NCBI RefSeq assembly: GCF_003660445.1
Contig: NZ_QZVQ01000013.1
Coordinates: 1 to 64,000 of the forward strand
Origin: Croceibacterium ferulae
GTDB taxonomy: Bacteria > Pseudomonadota > Alphaproteobacteria > Sphingomonadales > Sphingomonadaceae
DNA: 64,000 nt
Reading direction: 5' to 3'
Within the stretch, counting starts at the first letter, position 1, and every line of letters begins with the position of its first letter. Positions 63,767 through 64,000 of the stretch are shown piece after piece. The position numbers and the translations under genes were made by a program. Below the pieces are notes generated by a model. That model did no database searches. It saw only the letters and a program-made list of their open reading frames with translations, and was not told the origin of the DNA.

Positions 63767-64000
63767 ATGAGCACTGTAGTATACGACGCGGGGTCAACGC
63801 AGCCGCCGGTACCCCTCTCGGGTGAGCGGTCCCGAGACAGCTATTTACCATCTCCCACGAGCAGTCGCGAACAACCGCTCGCTTTATCAATGGCTACAAG
63901 CGTCCTTGCCTTCGGAGTCCAAGGATGTGGTGGCGGGGACGGAGGGTCCGCGTCTTCCGCTCCTACCACGCCTTCTTTCGCTCCGTCGCCTTCGGAGGGA
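63767..64000 (+). CDS. Secreted lipoprotein, N-terminal fragment (runs off right edge)
   Basis: The first 78 codons from ATG 63767 are visible. A polar leader of about 40 residues precedes a hydrophobic stretch (LALSMATSVLAFGVQGC) that ends in a lipobox-like VQGC, then glycines and a Ser/Pro/Thr linker (GGGDGGSASSAPTTPSFAPS). This is the usual front end of a large surface lipoprotein or secreted enzyme. An alternative start at ATG 63893 would give a normal signal peptide without the long leader. Next to flippase and glycosyltransferase genes, the missing part may be a polysaccharide-active enzyme, but this cannot be seen. Confidence 0.6.
   Translation, partial: MSTVVYDAGSTQPPVPLSGERSRDSYLPSPTSSREQPLALSMATSVLAFGVQGCGGGDGGSASSAPTTPSFAPSPSEG

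Noticed and set aside
1-64000. CRISPR arrays, tRNA or rRNA genes
   Set aside because: I looked for regularly spaced repeats, T-arm (GGTTCGAATCC-like) sequences next to acceptor stems, and rRNA signatures and saw none. A covariance-model scan would be needed to exclude a tRNA completely.

Overview
The window reads as DNA from an alphaproteobacterium, most likely in the Sphingomonadales. Evidence: a SciP/DUF1153 protein at 46961, several small proteins of types I associate with sphingomonads (DUF6894-like proteins, a LexA-like winged helix), a Wza/GumC/BBP2-type polysaccharide export set, and a LOV hybrid histidine kinase. Strain and replicon cannot be told from the sequence. I found no tRNA, rRNA or CRISPR array. 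The lineage is an inference from family distribution.

Three kinds of DNA alternate. (1) Polysaccharide genes, well preserved and with normal coding structure: a GH16-like secreted protein (550-2628); a polymerase-like protein and two glycosyltransferases on the + strand (12218-15831) convergent with a beta-barrel protein, CpsD-like ATPase, Wzz/GumC chain-length protein and Wza-like exporter on the - strand (15855-20237); a pyruvyltransferase, Wzx flippase, GT25 and acyltransferase (24792-30278); and a divergent GT4/Wzx pair (60085-63237) followed by the start of a secreted lipoprotein at the right edge. Together these would build, decorate (pyruvyl and acyl groups), flip, polymerise and export an acidic exopolysaccharide. 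No initiating sugar-phosphate transferase is visible. (2) A two-gene signalling block (54509-59023): a four-PAS hybrid histidine kinase and a LOV-domain hybrid histidine kinase with the photoactive cysteine. (3) Accessory DNA rich in dead genes (4761-11050, 20990-24380, 30490-41520, 44720-53205): remnants of IS3, IS5, IS66, IS110 and IS630 elements, two tyrosine recombinase remnants, a broken S24-type repressor, a broken HIRAN protein, a broken Sel1-repeat protein, a broken acyltransferase, and many small intact or frameshifted proteins of unknown function, several of them in two diverged copies.

The most unusual structure is a pair of diverged, oppositely oriented blocks (about 40062-40430 and 45515-45870). 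Each holds three GGCCCGGC/GCCGGGCC hairpin units about 110-125 bp apart, with conserved short proline-rich mini-ORFs, and each lies directly upstream of ORFs whose first residues look alike. They bracket a roughly 5 kb set of small unknown genes plus an acyltransferase (40672-44719).

Start codons were moved from the longest ORF where a ribosome binding site or family length argued for it; this is stated for each gene. Pseudogene calls rest on my reading of consecutive family motifs in different frames or across stop codons, not on alignments.
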